Assembly: GCF_000174755.1 (NCBI RefSeq)
Contig: NZ_ACLQ01000001.1
Span: 1-64,000 of the forward strand
Direction of reading: 5' to 3'
Length of the DNA: 64,000 bases
Source: Capnocytophaga gingivalis ATCC 33624
Lineage (GTDB): Bacteria; Bacteroidota; Bacteroidia; Flavobacteriales; Flavobacteriaceae
The notes beneath the pieces were generated by a model. The model did not search any database, was not told the DNA's origin, and saw only the letters and a program-made list of their open reading frames with translations. Below are positions 15,422 to 25,440 of the stretch, in pieces (the stretch's first letter is position 1; every line of letters begins with the position of its first letter). The position numbers and the translations under genes were made by a program.

Positions 15422-15940
15422 ATGAGAGAACAAGCCATACAAATACTCTTCGAGATAGCCCAAGGAACTGCTCAAAAGCAAGGAGAAAAAACTGTTTATC
15501 CTACCATACGAGAGAGATTGGCCGCTATCAAGCTCTTGGCTACTATGGAAGGTTGGAACAAACCTCAGAAGAAAACAGCCGAAAAACCTCAACAAAAGAT
15601 CAGTACTCCTCCTGCAGAGAAAGAGGTAATTTCTTCTGCTTCTAAGGAAGTAACTACTACCCCAAAGGTTTCAAGAAAAGAGGAACCAGTAGTACAAAAA
15701 CAAACACCTATTGCAGAGGAAAAACAAGCGACTGAAATGAAGGAAAGCCCTAAGCCTAAGATAGTGCCGATACTTAGCCAAGTTGTTATAGAAGAAGATA
15801 TACTATCCCCTCGTGATAGATTGCTTGATAGTGGAGGGCGGTTTTTACAAAAAGATACTTCCTTCTTCCCTACAATCCTTTATAGAAAAGGAAATAGGCA
15901 AAAAGGAAGTATTCCTAAAATCAACGTATATGCCTGCTAA
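15422..15940 (+). CDS. Hypothetical protein with conserved helical N-terminus
   Basis: A protein of 172 residues, unrecognised. Residues 1-50 look like a folded helical domain (QAIQILFEIAQGTAQ, RERLAAIKLLATMEGW). Residues 50-130 are low-complexity and rich in Lys, Glu, Pro, Thr; the end is basic. There is no signal peptide. The ATG at 15422 is favoured by the promoter at 15363-15394 and by the poor quality of the upstream 24 codons. It lies convergent between the two S9A paralogues and ends 9 bases before the second one. The N-terminal helices recall small-terminase or HTH-like units, but I would not assign it. Confidence 0.6.
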   Translation: MREQAIQILFEIAQGTAQKQGEKTVYPTIRERLAAIKLLATMEGWNKPQKKTAEKPQQKISTPPAEKEVISSASKEVTTTPKVSRKEEPVVQKQTPIAEEKQATEMKESPKPKIVPILSQVVIEEDILSPRDRLLDSGGRFLQKDTSFFPTILYRKGNRQKGSIPKINVYAC

Positions 15941-15948
15941 GAGAAGAG

Positions 15949-18102
15949 TTATTTCTCGTTAGGCAGTTTTTTGTATCCCATATTCCAAAGGGCAAAGGCT
16001 TGCCAGTCGGCAGTTTGGTCTATGATCTTACTTACAGGAGTACCAGCACCATGACCTGCATTGGTTTCTATTCGTATAAATACGGGGTTCTTGCAGGATT
16101 GTTTGCTCTGCAATTGCGCGGCAAACTTGAAGCTGTGGGCAGGTACTACACGGTCATCATGGTCTCCAGTAAAGATAAGGGTAGCAGGATAGCAAGTACC
16201 TTCTTTTACATTGTGTACAGGGGAGTAGCCTTTGAGGTACTCGAACATCTCTTTGCTATCGTCGGAAGTACCATAGTCATAAGCCCAACCAGCACCTGAG
16301 GTGAACTTGTGGTAGCGGAGCATATCCATTACCCCTACATAGGGAAGGGCTACTCGTATCAGGTCTGGTCGCTGGGTCATTACAGCGCCTATAAGCAGAC
16401 CTCCATTGGAACCTCCTTTGATAGCGAGTTTTTCCTTGGAAGTATATTTGTTATCTATCAAGTACTCACAAGCACCAATGAAGTCGTCAAATACATTTTG
16501 TTTTTGGAACTTGGTGCCCGCATCATGCCATTTCTTACCATATTCGCCACCACCACGGATATTGGCTACTGCGAATACGCCACCATTGTTCATCCATATA
16601 GCATAGGTAACGGCAAACCATGGGGTGTAGCTGATATTGAACCCACCATAGCCATAGAGGGTTGCAGGGGCAGTACCATCCAAGGGGGTACCTTTTTTAT
16701 AGGTGATGATCATAGGTACTTTGGTTCCATCCTTGGAGGTGTAGAATACTTGTTTGGATTCAAAATCATTGGGGTTGAAGTCCATTTTGGGAGCCCAATA
16801 GAGCTCGGTGTCTCCTTTTTCCAAGTGTAGTTTGTAGATACTGGAAGGAGTATAGAAGTTTTCAAAAGAGAAGTAGCTTTCATTTTCTTCTTCCTTAGCA
16901 CTTTCCAGGGTTACAGTGCCCAGAGCAGGAAGTTTTATCTCACGGATGAACTTCCCTTCGAAGTCGTATTGTTTTACCTCAGAAATGGCATCCTTCATAT
17001 AGTGAGCCAAGATATATTTTCCAGCTACTACAGGGGTGATGACATTTTCTGTTTCAGGGATAAGGTCTTTCCAGTGTGTGGGAGTAGGGTCTTTCAGATC
17101 TGCCACCACGATTTTTCCATTGGGAGCATTTAGGTTGGTCTGGAAGTAGATTTTCTCTCCTTTGATGGCAAGTACAAAAGTATCAGAAGAATAGTCATTA
17201 AGGATGTTTACCAAGGGACTATTAGGTTTTCTAAGATCTTTGATCCAAAGCTTACCTCCAGAGGTAGTTTCTTCTCCACGGATGATAAGGTAGTTTTCAT
17301 CATTGGATACATAGCCTCCTACGAAGCGGTTTTTCTCCTCTGGTTTGCCTCCAAATATGAGGGCATCTGAAGATTGTGGAGTGCCGAGCTTGTGGTAATA
17401 GAGCTTATTTTGATCGGTTTTTTCGGAAAGCTCACTTCCTTTTGGCTTGTCATAACTACAATAGTAGAAGCCTTCGTTTTTGTACCAATAGCCTCCTGAG
17501 TATTTGATATTTACAATGGTATCGCCTACTTGCTCACGGGTTTGGGTATTCATGACAATAGCCTTGCGCCAGTCACTTCCTCCTTCCGAGATAAGGTAGC
17601 ATACAAGAGAACCATCTTTGGAAAAATTCACCTCTGCGAGCGAAGTAGTACCATCAGAAGCAAAGCCATTGGGGTCAAGGAAGAGTTCTTCTTTGCCATC
17701 TTTGCCTTTGCGGTAGAGGACATCTTGGTTCTGTAGTCCATTATTCTTATAATAATAAGTATACTCACCTACACGAAAGGGGGCGGTGAGCTGCTCATGA
17801 TTCCATAGCTTTTCGGCCTGTGCTTTGATTTTGTCACGGAAGGGAATAGAATGTAGATACCCGAAGGTTACCGCATTCTGGGCTTTTACCCATGCCTCGG
17901 TCTCAGCACTTTGGTCGTCCTCGAGCCAGCGATAGGGGTCTATGACCTTTTCTCCAAAATAGGTGTCTTCCACATTTTCCTTTTTGGTTTCAGGATAGGT
18001 TATCTGCTCCCATGCCTCTTGAGTGTTCTCCTCTTTTTGAACCTTGTCGTGACAGGCCGAAAGCACTAATACACAACTTAGGGGAATAAAGAATTGTCTC
18101 AT
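15949..18102 (-). CDS. Prolyl oligopeptidase family S9A lipoprotein, copy 2
   Basis: A protein of 717 residues with the same architecture as copy 1: lipobox LSAC after MRQFFIPLSCVLV, a beta-propeller, then the hydrolase with Ser in GGSNGGLL (about 565), Asp in DHDDRVVP and His in NAGHGAGTP (about 684). Long stretches are identical to copy 1 (LRYHKF, GAGWAYDYGTSDDSKEMF). The two probably arose by tandem duplication, followed by insertion or retention of the small gene between them. Divergence is greatest in the propeller, which filters substrates, so they may differ in peptide preference (inference). A TATATTTG -7 element lies at 18204-18211 (minus). Confidence 0.93.
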   Translation of the reverse strand: MRQFFIPLSCVLVLSACHDKVQKEENTQEAWEQITYPETKKENVEDTYFGEKVIDPYRWLEDDQSAETEAWVKAQNAVTFGYLHSIPFRDKIKAQAEKLWNHEQLTAPFRVGEYTYYYKNNGLQNQDVLYRKGKDGKEELFLDPNGFASDGTTSLAEVNFSKDGSLVCYLISEGGSDWRKAIVMNTQTREQVGDTIVNIKYSGGYWYKNEGFYYCSYDKPKGSELSEKTDQNKLYYHKLGTPQSSDALIFGGKPEEKNRFVGGYVSNDENYLIIRGEETTSGGKLWIKDLRKPNSPLVNILNDYSSDTFVLAIKGEKIYFQTNLNAPNGKIVVADLKDPTPTHWKDLIPETENVITPVVAGKYILAHYMKDAISEVKQYDFEGKFIREIKLPALGTVTLESAKEEENESYFSFENFYTPSSIYKLHLEKGDTELYWAPKMDFNPNDFESKQVFYTSKDGTKVPMIITYKKGTPLDGTAPATLYGYGGFNISYTPWFAVTYAIWMNNGGVFAVANIRGGGEYGKKWHDAGTKFQKQNVFDDFIGACEYLIDNKYTSKEKLAIKGGSNGGLLIGAVMTQRPDLIRVALPYVGVMDMLRYHKFTSGAGWAYDYGTSDDSKEMFEYLKGYSPVHNVKEGTCYPATLIFTGDHDDRVVPAHSFKFAAQLQSKQSCKNPVFIRIETNAGHGAGTPVSKIIDQTADWQAFALWNMGYKKLPNEK

Positions 18103-18327
18103 ATGTATAGTAAATTAATATTATTCTTTTAAATAAGAAATAAAAATTCCTCCACCTTTCTCTCTTGCATTCAAGCAAAGAAGAAAGGTATTAGAAAACA
18201 CAACAAATATACGTTTTTTTTCTATATGTATGAGAGAAAAAGAAATTTTTTTAGAATAGTGAGCAGTGAGCAGAGAACAGAGCTTTAGCATATCATTGAT
18301 CATTGAACATTAATCATTAATCATTGC

Positions 18328-19593
18328 TCAGTGTTTTTCCTTATTCATATTCAGCCTTAGGAAGATAAATAGTAGCATGGTAAATCCCCATAGTCCAGAA
18401 CCTCCATAGCTGAAAAAGGGTAGGGGAATCCCTATGGTAGGCATGATTCCTATGACCATACTGATATTGATAAAGAAGTGAATGAAAAAGATAGCTGCTA
18501 CACAATATCCGTAGATACGGTAAAATTTGCATCTCTGGTTTTCAGCCAGATACCATATTCTTAGACAGAGTATAGCAAAGAGTAGGGTCACAGTTGTGGT
18601 ACCATAGAAGCCCCATTCCTCACCCAAGGTGGTGAAGATATAGTCGGTATGCTGTTCTGGAACAAAGTCCCCTTTGGTGAGGGTACCCTCCAAGAAGCCT
18701 TTTCCTGACAGTCCACCGGAGGAGATAGCCGATTCGGCTTGAAGGGTGTTGTAGGCCACAGTCTGGCGTAGGGTCTGGCTGTCAGTAATCTCATTCTCCA
18801 AGCGCAACCATAGGCTAAAACGATCTCGGTGGTGTTGTTTGAAGACATTGTAGAAGATAAAATTGGCTGAAAAGGAAGTCAGCACACATAACAAGACCAA
18901 TAAAGACACATTCTTATAGGGAATATGTCCCTTTTGTTTCTTGACCCAATATCCATATATACAGGTAAGTAGCGAGAAAAAGGTAATTGTATTACCCATG
19001 CCAAACTTGAGAGTGGATAGAAAAACACTCAGAAACAATAACATCAGAAAGACAAAGGACGAACTCATTCCCTCGCGGTTCAGGGCAAAGATAAAAGCCC
19101 CATAGACCAAGGTACTCCCAGGGTCTGGTTGTAAAATGATCAAAAAACAAGGAACTACAATGATTACTAACACGTTAAGCAAATCCTTAAAACGACGAAT
19201 ATCCGTCTGGATATGGCTTAGCTGTTTGGCAAAGAGCAGTGCTGTAGCCGTCTTGGCAAACTCTGCCGGCTGGATCGTCACTGGCCCCAAAGCATACCAC
19301 GCCTTGGCTCCATTGATCGTCTTCCCAAAGATGAGTACTCCTACCAAGAGCAGTATAGCAAAAATATAAAAAATCTCTGCCGAATTCTCATAGAATTGGG
19401 CTTCTATAGCCAAAATGAAGAGGATAAGTAACACACTGGTACAAACAAAAAATAGCTGCTTGCTCGCATGTTGCGAAAAATCCATCAGGTTGGTCGTATG
19501 TTCATTATAGCCTGTGGCATAGATACAGACCCATCCGATGGTCACCAAAGCAAAGTATAGTAAGACACTGATCCAGTCAAGATGTTTGAGCAT
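18328..19593 (-). CDS. rodA: Rod-shape SEDS glycosyltransferase RodA
   Basis: A polytopic inner-membrane protein of 421 residues (about 10 helices) that polymerises lipid II glycan strands with its partner PBP2. SEDS hallmarks are FGKTINGAKAWYALGPVTIQ (early loop), QPDPGSTLVYGAF and FVPEQHTDYIFTTLGEEWGF, and the ending IPLPFFSYGGSG is also typical. It begins 8 bases after mrdA stops, and the pair is co-transcribed. Length is normal for Bacteroidota. Confidence 0.95.
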   Translation of the reverse strand: MLKHLDWISVLLYFALVTIGWVCIYATGYNEHTTNLMDFSQHASKQLFFVCTSVLLILFILAIEAQFYENSAEIFYIFAILLLVGVLIFGKTINGAKAWYALGPVTIQPAEFAKTATALLFAKQLSHIQTDIRRFKDLLNVLVIIVVPCFLIILQPDPGSTLVYGAFIFALNREGMSSSFVFLMLLFLSVFLSTLKFGMGNTITFFSLLTCIYGYWVKKQKGHIPYKNVSLLVLLCVLTSFSANFIFYNVFKQHHRDRFSLWLRLENEITDSQTLRQTVAYNTLQAESAISSGGLSGKGFLEGTLTKGDFVPEQHTDYIFTTLGEEWGFYGTTTVTLLFAILCLRIWYLAENQRCKFYRIYGYCVAAIFFIHFFINISMVIGIMPTIGIPLPFFSYGGSGLWGFTMLLFIFLRLNMNKEKH

Positions 19594-19601
19594 AATATTG
19601 T

Positions 19602-21467
19602 TTATTGGTTAATAGAAAAAGGTCGTCCTGAGTAGGGCTTAGCATATTCCTCTTCTAAGCTCTTCTCAATCATTCGTTTCTCGAGGTCTTTTCTTTTCAC
19701 ATTCTTAGTGAGGTATTTCTCTATCATAAGTGAGGCTATAGGTCCGGCAATACGGGCGCCGAAGTATCCGTTTTCTACCACTACGACGATAGCTATTTTA
19801 GGATCTTCTATAGGGGCCATGGCCATGAATATAGAGTGGTCTGTAAGCTGCATACGCTTGCCATTGACACGGATGTAGTTCTCAGCTGTTCCTGTCTTGG
19901 CAGCCACATTCACACTATCTATCTGAGTGCCTCGGGAGGTACCTCCTGTGTAGGAAAGATTCATCCCCTTGATGATAGGGTCGAAGTATTGGGGAGCCAC
20001 ACCGGTATGCTTCACTTCTGTATATTGGGTGAAGGGGGTGGTTTTCCCATCTATCTTTCGGACAATGTGAGGGGTGTAGTAGTCCCCCTTGTTGGCAATA
20101 GCCGATAAGGCATTGGCCAGCTGTAGCGGAGTGACTAAGACTTCTCCTTGTCCTATCCCGTTGGAGATATTGGTGGTGGCGCGCCATCCGTTCTCTCCAT
20201 AGTGACGATTGTAGAAGGCGGCATCTGGGATATATCCCTTACGCCCTATAGGGAAGTCACTGCCTAAATATTCCCCAAAGCCGAAACTCCTTAGGTCATT
20301 CCCCCATGCGGTAATCCCTTGTGCTGGGGTGGGGTATTTCTCTATGATTTTGCGATATTCGTGTGCAAAATAGGCGTTGCAAGAGGTGGCAATAGCATGT
20401 AGCATATCCAGTGGCGAGGCATGAGCGTGGCACTTCATTACTCGGTTTCCGTAGTGATAACCACCATTACAAGAGACTACTGATTGTGGCGTCATCACCC
20501 CTTCTTGTAAGCCTAAAAGGGCAGTGAAGGGCTTGAAGGTTGATCCCGGTGGATATTCCGCCAAAAGGGCTCTGTCAAAAAGAGGTTTGGCTATGGAGTC
20601 ATTGTATAGTAGGGTGTAGTTCTGTGAACGCTTGCGCCCCACCAGTAGGTTGGGATCATACGAAGGAGCGGAGACAAGGGCTAAGATCTCCCCACTCTTG
20701 GGCTCTATAGCGACAATACTCCCTCGCTTGCACTGCATGAGGATCTCTCCATAGCTTTGTAGATCGTCATCTATGGTCAGTTCTAAGGATTTTCCCGCTA
20801 CAGGAAGGGTGTCGTAAGCCCCGTTCTTATAGGAGCCTATCACTCGGTTGAACTTGTCTTTCTGTAGGTAGCGAACCCCTTTTTTCCCTCTTAGGAAATC
20901 CTCATATTGTTTTTCTACTCCTTGGCGACCGATGATCTCTCCAGCTAAGTAATAGGGGTTATTCTTGAGCTCCCAATCATTGACCTCACTGATATACCCC
21001 AATACGTTGGCTCCACTATAGGTCTCATAGTGCCTGAGCAAGCGTTTTTGTACAAAAAAACCACTGAACTTTCTCAGCTTCTCTTGTAGGGGAGCATATT
21101 CTTCCTTTGAGAGTTGGCTGACAAAAACCGAAGGCTTGCGGTAGGAATATTTCTTTGCTTTGTCAAGCTCTTCCCTAAAGCGTACAATATCAATACCTAC
21201 AAGGTTACAGAACTCCAAGGTGTCTAAGGGTTTTACTTCTCTGGGAATAACCATGATATCATAGGCAGATTGGTTGGTCACCAGTAGCTTGCCATTGCGA
21301 TCGTATATGTAACCACGCTCGGGATAGTCATAGGACACTTCGATGGCTACATCACTGGCTATGCTATCTTTACGGGATTCTTTTTCAAGTACTTGCAAAT
21401 AAAAAAGTCGGGCTAATATAGAGAGGGTTCCCACACAAATAACAAATGGGAGAAATATCTTTTTCAT
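19602..21467 (-). CDS. mrdA: Penicillin-binding protein 2 (elongation transpeptidase)
   Basis: A protein of 621 residues: an N-terminal membrane anchor (FLPFVICVGTLSILARLF), a dimerisation/pedestal domain, then the transpeptidase domain. The active-site motifs are SxxK in YPPGSTFKPF, SxN in ATSCNAYF and KTG in AAKTGTAEN. It crosslinks peptidoglycan during cell elongation as the partner of RodA, encoded just downstream. In many flavobacteria mreBCD precede this gene; here a 713-bp gap takes their place. Confidence 0.95.
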   Translation of the reverse strand: MKKIFLPFVICVGTLSILARLFYLQVLEKESRKDSIASDVAIEVSYDYPERGYIYDRNGKLLVTNQSAYDIMVIPREVKPLDTLEFCNLVGIDIVRFREELDKAKKYSYRKPSVFVSQLSKEEYAPLQEKLRKFSGFFVQKRLLRHYETYSGANVLGYISEVNDWELKNNPYYLAGEIIGRQGVEKQYEDFLRGKKGVRYLQKDKFNRVIGSYKNGAYDTLPVAGKSLELTIDDDLQSYGEILMQCKRGSIVAIEPKSGEILALVSAPSYDPNLLVGRKRSQNYTLLYNDSIAKPLFDRALLAEYPPGSTFKPFTALLGLQEGVMTPQSVVSCNGGYHYGNRVMKCHAHASPLDMLHAIATSCNAYFAHEYRKIIEKYPTPAQGITAWGNDLRSFGFGEYLGSDFPIGRKGYIPDAAFYNRHYGENGWRATTNISNGIGQGEVLVTPLQLANALSAIANKGDYYTPHIVRKIDGKTTPFTQYTEVKHTGVAPQYFDPIIKGMNLSYTGGTSRGTQIDSVNVAAKTGTAENYIRVNGKRMQLTDHSIFMAMAPIEDPKIAIVVVVENGYFGARIAGPIASLMIEKYLTKNVKRKDLEKRMIEKSLEEEYAKPYSGRPFSINQ

Positions 21468-22180
21468 CTTATCTAAGGGTGCTAATTCAGCGTGGCAAAA
21501 ATAAGCATTATATCTGAAAGCTACAATATAAAAAACGGTAAATTATAGGGTGGCTCTTCACATTTCCTTGATAAGAAAAAAAGAAAGTGTTTTTTCTGTC
21601 TATTTATGTGAAAAAATAGAAGATATACGTAAAAATGTATGAATCGGATAGTTGATGTAAAATATTTTTCTAAATTCTGTACAAAATACAAAGAACGAAA
21701 TAGGGTAAAATACCTCTTTTTTTTAACTTTTTATGAGGCTATTCATAAAATAATAACCCTTTAGGTAGATGGAATAAAAAAGGATACAAAATAATACATC
21801 GATATAATCTTTTTACAAAAATGATAAATAATTGTTATATAATTGCTTTATATATGACAAAATTAAGACAATCTTTTTCTTATTCTATTTATAAATTATT
21901 AGGGATTATTTTTTTAAAATAGTTATATTTAGTTAAATATAATTTTAACTTTTATTTTATTTTATTGATAATCAATTTTATTATATGTATATGATATATA
22001 ACAAAGGACTGTTAAGTGTTTTAATAGATTGTGAATTAAAATAAAAAACGTATATTTGCAAAAAAATAAAGATATCTACTGATTCTATACTATTTTACTC
22101 TAATGCAAGAAGAACAATTTTTTTAGCTGAACAATTATAGAGACTAAAAACGTAATGTAGAAATTTAATAACTATTTAGG
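21468..22180. other. Long AT-rich intergenic region between divergent genes
   Basis: 713 bases without a gene, very AT-rich with many short A and T runs. It must contain the mrdA promoter (minus) and the promoter of the YD-like pseudogene (plus, 22029-22058). I see no tRNA, no conserved hairpin and no frame that looks coding. Confidence 0.7.
22029..22058 (+). promoter_or_regulatory. Bacteroidota-type promoter before YD-like pseudogene 1
   Basis: TTG (22029-22031), 19 bases, TATATTTG (22051-22058). It leaves a leader of about 115 bases before the ATG at 22181. Confidence 0.6.
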
Positions 22181-23641
22181 ATGAAACTGATTTTACCAAG
22201 AGTAAAACAAGCTTTACTCTTTACTTGTTTTTCAACCTTTCTTTTTGCATAACAAACGGGTAAGAAAGATTACAAAAACACTTTGATGGGGAATGTCAAG
22301 AGTGTACGTATCACCACTTATGTAGCCTTAGACAAAGGAGGTGGGAAGTTTGGAAAGGGAAGTGTGGCCAAAGGAATGGACAACTTTCTGATTTCTTATG
22401 ACAAAAAAGGAAATGTAACCGATAGGGTAGCTTATTACACCAATGGAAAGGTGTGGTATACCAAAAAGTATGTATATGAAGGGATTGATATCCCTAAGGA
22501 AGTGCCAGAGAAAATGGTGGTACAGCCTAAGGAAAAGGTTGCCTTAGAAAAAACAGAAGAAGGATTCCGTGGTAAGGTTGTTTACCGATACGACAAAAAA
22601 GGACAGAAAACTGAAGAATCTTCTTTTGACTCTAAAGGAACGCTCCTCTGGCGCTATGTATACCGTTATAACAATAAGGGACATCTCTTGGAAAAAGATA
22701 ACTTTGATACACAAGCCAACTTGATTTTTCGTGAATCTTATCGCTATGATACCAATGAAAAAGTCTTGGAAAAAACCATTACCATGAATAACCAAACCGC
22801 TTATAAGTGTGTATGGCAGTATGATGACAAGGGGAAAGTTGTTGAAAAGGAGGAATATTTTACCGAACTAATCACTCCTGAAAAACTTGATAAGCTCGTC
22901 ATTGATGAAATCAATACTCAGGGAGTACTCTGGAAAAAGATAAAATATTCTTATGATAACAAGGGAAATCGTGTAGAAGTCAATGTCTATGACGCTCAGA
23001 AAAAGGAAGCTCCTAAGTATGTTGGAGGTGCACAACAGCCTAAAAAAGAGCAGCCTAAACAACCTTCTTATGATGAGCTACCCAATCCTAAGCTCCTTTA
23101 TACAGACGAACATGACAACTTGGGCAATCTTTGGAAAAAGGATACTTATGTGTATGATGACAAAGGTCAGATTATTGAGGTGAAAAGTGTCGATAATGAA
23201 GGGAAACCACTCTTCCGCTACACTTATAAGTACGATGCTAAGGGCAGAGAAATAGAGCGTATCAATTATGACAAGAGTAATGAGATGATTCAAAAGACTA
23301 CTCATTTGTATGACCTCAAAGGTCACCTCTTGGAACGTGCTGAGTATGACGCTTATGGGGAACTGATTCAGCGCAATACTTATAAATACAATGACAAAGA
23401 CCAGATCATAGAGCAGAAAGGGCACAATACCAATGGTTCACTGGCTTTCCTTATTAAGTTCTCTTACAATCACTTGGGCGAATGTGTAGAATCTGTAACC
23501 ACCAAGCCTAAAGGGGAACAGACTTCCAAACTGGTTCAGGAGTACAAATTGGATGACCATAACAATTGGATAAAACTTACTCAATATGCTGAGGGTAAGG
23601 CTACTTATATAACAGAATGTACTATAGAATATTATCCATAA
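22181..23641 (+). pseudogene. Secreted YD-like repeat protein 1, nonsense in signal peptide
   Basis: The ATG at 22181 opens a signal peptide (..FTCFSTFLFA) that stops at TAA 22250-22252. The same frame then continues QTGKKDYKNTLMGNV and stays open for 460 codons. The paralogue at 23799 has Gln in the matching position (AFAQSIG), so the TAA most likely came from CAA. The body has ten or so repeats of about 26 residues beginning Y-D/N-x-K-G (YDKKGQKTEESS, YDDKGQIIEVKS, YDAKGREIERIN), similar in style to RHS/YD repeats. As written, the protein cannot be exported; an internal start at 22283 would give a cytosolic product. Family name and function unknown. Confidence 0.8.
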
Positions 23642-23687
23642 AATTGATTTTTGTACACAAATTAAGGACAAAAATCACAGACTTTCG

Positions 23688-23713
23688 AAAGACTACTTTT
23701 TAAAGTAGTCTTT
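23688..23713 (+). terminator. Rho-independent terminator after YD-like 1
   Basis: The arms AAAGACTACTTT and AAAGTAGTCTTT pair fully with a two-base centre, followed by a run of T. Confidence 0.8.
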
Positions 23714-23798
23714 TTTATGTTAAATAAATGTTATTCTTATGTTTTCACTAAATAATTTTATACTTTTGTACCTCGGAAATAAGTAAATATATTATAAG

Positions 23799-25248
23799 AT
23801 GAAACAGTCACTTCTCTCTATTGCAGGGTTGGTGTGTTGTGCAGCTTTTGCACAAAGCATTGGAAAAGAAAATTATAAGAAATCTCTCAATGGACCTGTA
23901 AGTAGTATCTGTGTGATTACTTACAAGGCTTTGGATAAGGGAGGTGGAAATTATGGCAAAGGAGAAATAGAAAAAGGAATGGAAAATTTTCTGATCTCCT
24001 ATGACAAAAAAGGAAATATGACCGAGAAAATCGCCTATTATCCTAATGGAAGTGTGTGGTGGACAGCAAGCTATATACGGAGGGAGCGATGTGAAAAAAG
24101 TAGCTCCTGTAAAAAAGGAAATTAAAAAAGCTGCTCCATTAGAGAAAGGAGAAGAAGGTTTCAAAGGGAAAGTGGTCTATCGCTATGATAAAAAAGGCCA
24201 AAAAACCGAAGAGGCTTCCTACGATGATAAGCAAATGCTCCTCTGACGCTATGTATATCGCTATGATGACAGGGGCAACCAGTTAGAGCGTGATAGCTTC
24301 GATGCTCAGGGAACACTCATCAGTAGAGAATCTTGCCGCTATGATACCGCCAATCATATGGTGGAAAAAACAATTACAGTCAAAAACTAAACAGCTTATC
24401 AGGTCAAGTGGGAGTATGATGACAAAGGAAAAGTTGCTAAAAAGGAAGAGTTCTTTACCGAACATATCACACCTGAAAAAATCAATAGCCTCATAGAGGA
24501 TGAGCTACGTATCAAAGGGGTACTCTGGAAAAAGTTCGTCTATACCTATGATAACAAAGGAAATAGAACGGAGGTTAATGTATATGATGCCAAGGCAAGT
24601 GAGCATCCTACTAAGAATCCTTCGGCTGGTACTGAAAAACCTAAAGAAGAGGAACCTAAAAAACTCTCTTATGATGAGATTCCTGACCCTAAGCTCTTCT
24701 TTGTAGAAGAGTATAACAATGCAGGAGTACTCTGGAAAAAGGATGTGTATGTTTATGATGATAATGGCAAAATCACTCAGGTGAAAAGCATGGACAACAA
24801 GGACAAACCTCAGTTTAACTATGTGTATACCTATGATGAGAATGGCAATGAAACCTCTCGTACTACCCTTGATAAGAATGACAAGCAAGTACAGAAGATT
24901 TCCTATACTTATGATACCAAAGGAAATGTAACTGAAATGGTAGAGCATGATGCACAAGGGGCACTCGCTCAGAAGGAAACTTATAAATATAATGAAAAAA
25001 ATCAAAAGGTAGAGCAACAGGGGGACAACTTCAATGGAAGCTTAGCGTATACTTTTAAATATTTCTATAATCCTAAGGGAGAACTTATTGAGACCCGTAC
25101 TTTCAATCCACAAGGGGATCTTACCTCCAAGCTCACCCAGCATTTCAAAACGGATGCTTACAAAAATTGGGTAGAGCGTATCCAATATACTGATAGTAAA
25201 GGATCTTATATAACAGAACGTACCATAGAATATCACAAGAGTAATTAA
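23799..25248 (+). pseudogene. Secreted YD-like repeat protein 2, three lesions
   Basis: A paralogue of the preceding gene with an intact signal peptide (KQSLLSIAGLVCCAAFAQ). The frame breaks near 24070 at TATATAC; adding one TA would join ASYI to YGGSDVKKVAPV, so loss of a TA unit is the likely cause. Further in the restored frame there are TGA at 24244-24246 (paralogue has Trp in LLWRYVYRY) and TAA at 24388-24390 (paralogue has Gln in NNQTAYK). After these the repeats continue to the natural stop at 25246-25248. The gene is clearly dead. A TACTTTTG -7 element lies at 23761-23768. Confidence 0.88.
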
Positions 25249-25278
25249 AACGGTTATAGTTGTTTATTTTTATACAAG

Positions 25279-25302
25279 AGACTATCCTAATAGGGGTAGT
25301 CT
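25279..25302 (+). terminator. Terminator after YD-like 2
   Basis: AGACTATCC (25279-25287) pairs with GGGTAGTCT or GGGGTAGTCT (to 25302), followed by TTTCTCGTTT. It is the functional end of the pseudogene transcript. Confidence 0.6.
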
Positions 25303-25343
25303 TTCTCGTTTGAGATTAAGATAAAGATAATTTCGTTTTTTTG

Positions 25344-25374
25344 TTGATTATACTCTATTTTTTTACTATCTTTG
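25344..25374 (+). promoter_or_regulatory. Bacteroidota-type promoter for YfcC-type carrier
   Basis: TTG (25344-25346), 20 bases, TATCTTTG (25367-25374), 67 bases upstream of the start at 25441. Confidence 0.65.
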
Positions 25375-25440
25375 TACGATTGTAGTGGGCTATATAAGTT
25401 GCTCTAAATGATTCTTATGCAAGAAAAATTATTATAAAAG

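Noticed and set aside
22181-25248. Stop codon reassignment as explanation for in-frame stops
   Set aside because: TAA, TGA and TAG are all used as ordinary stops by intact neighbours, and a frameshift is also present.
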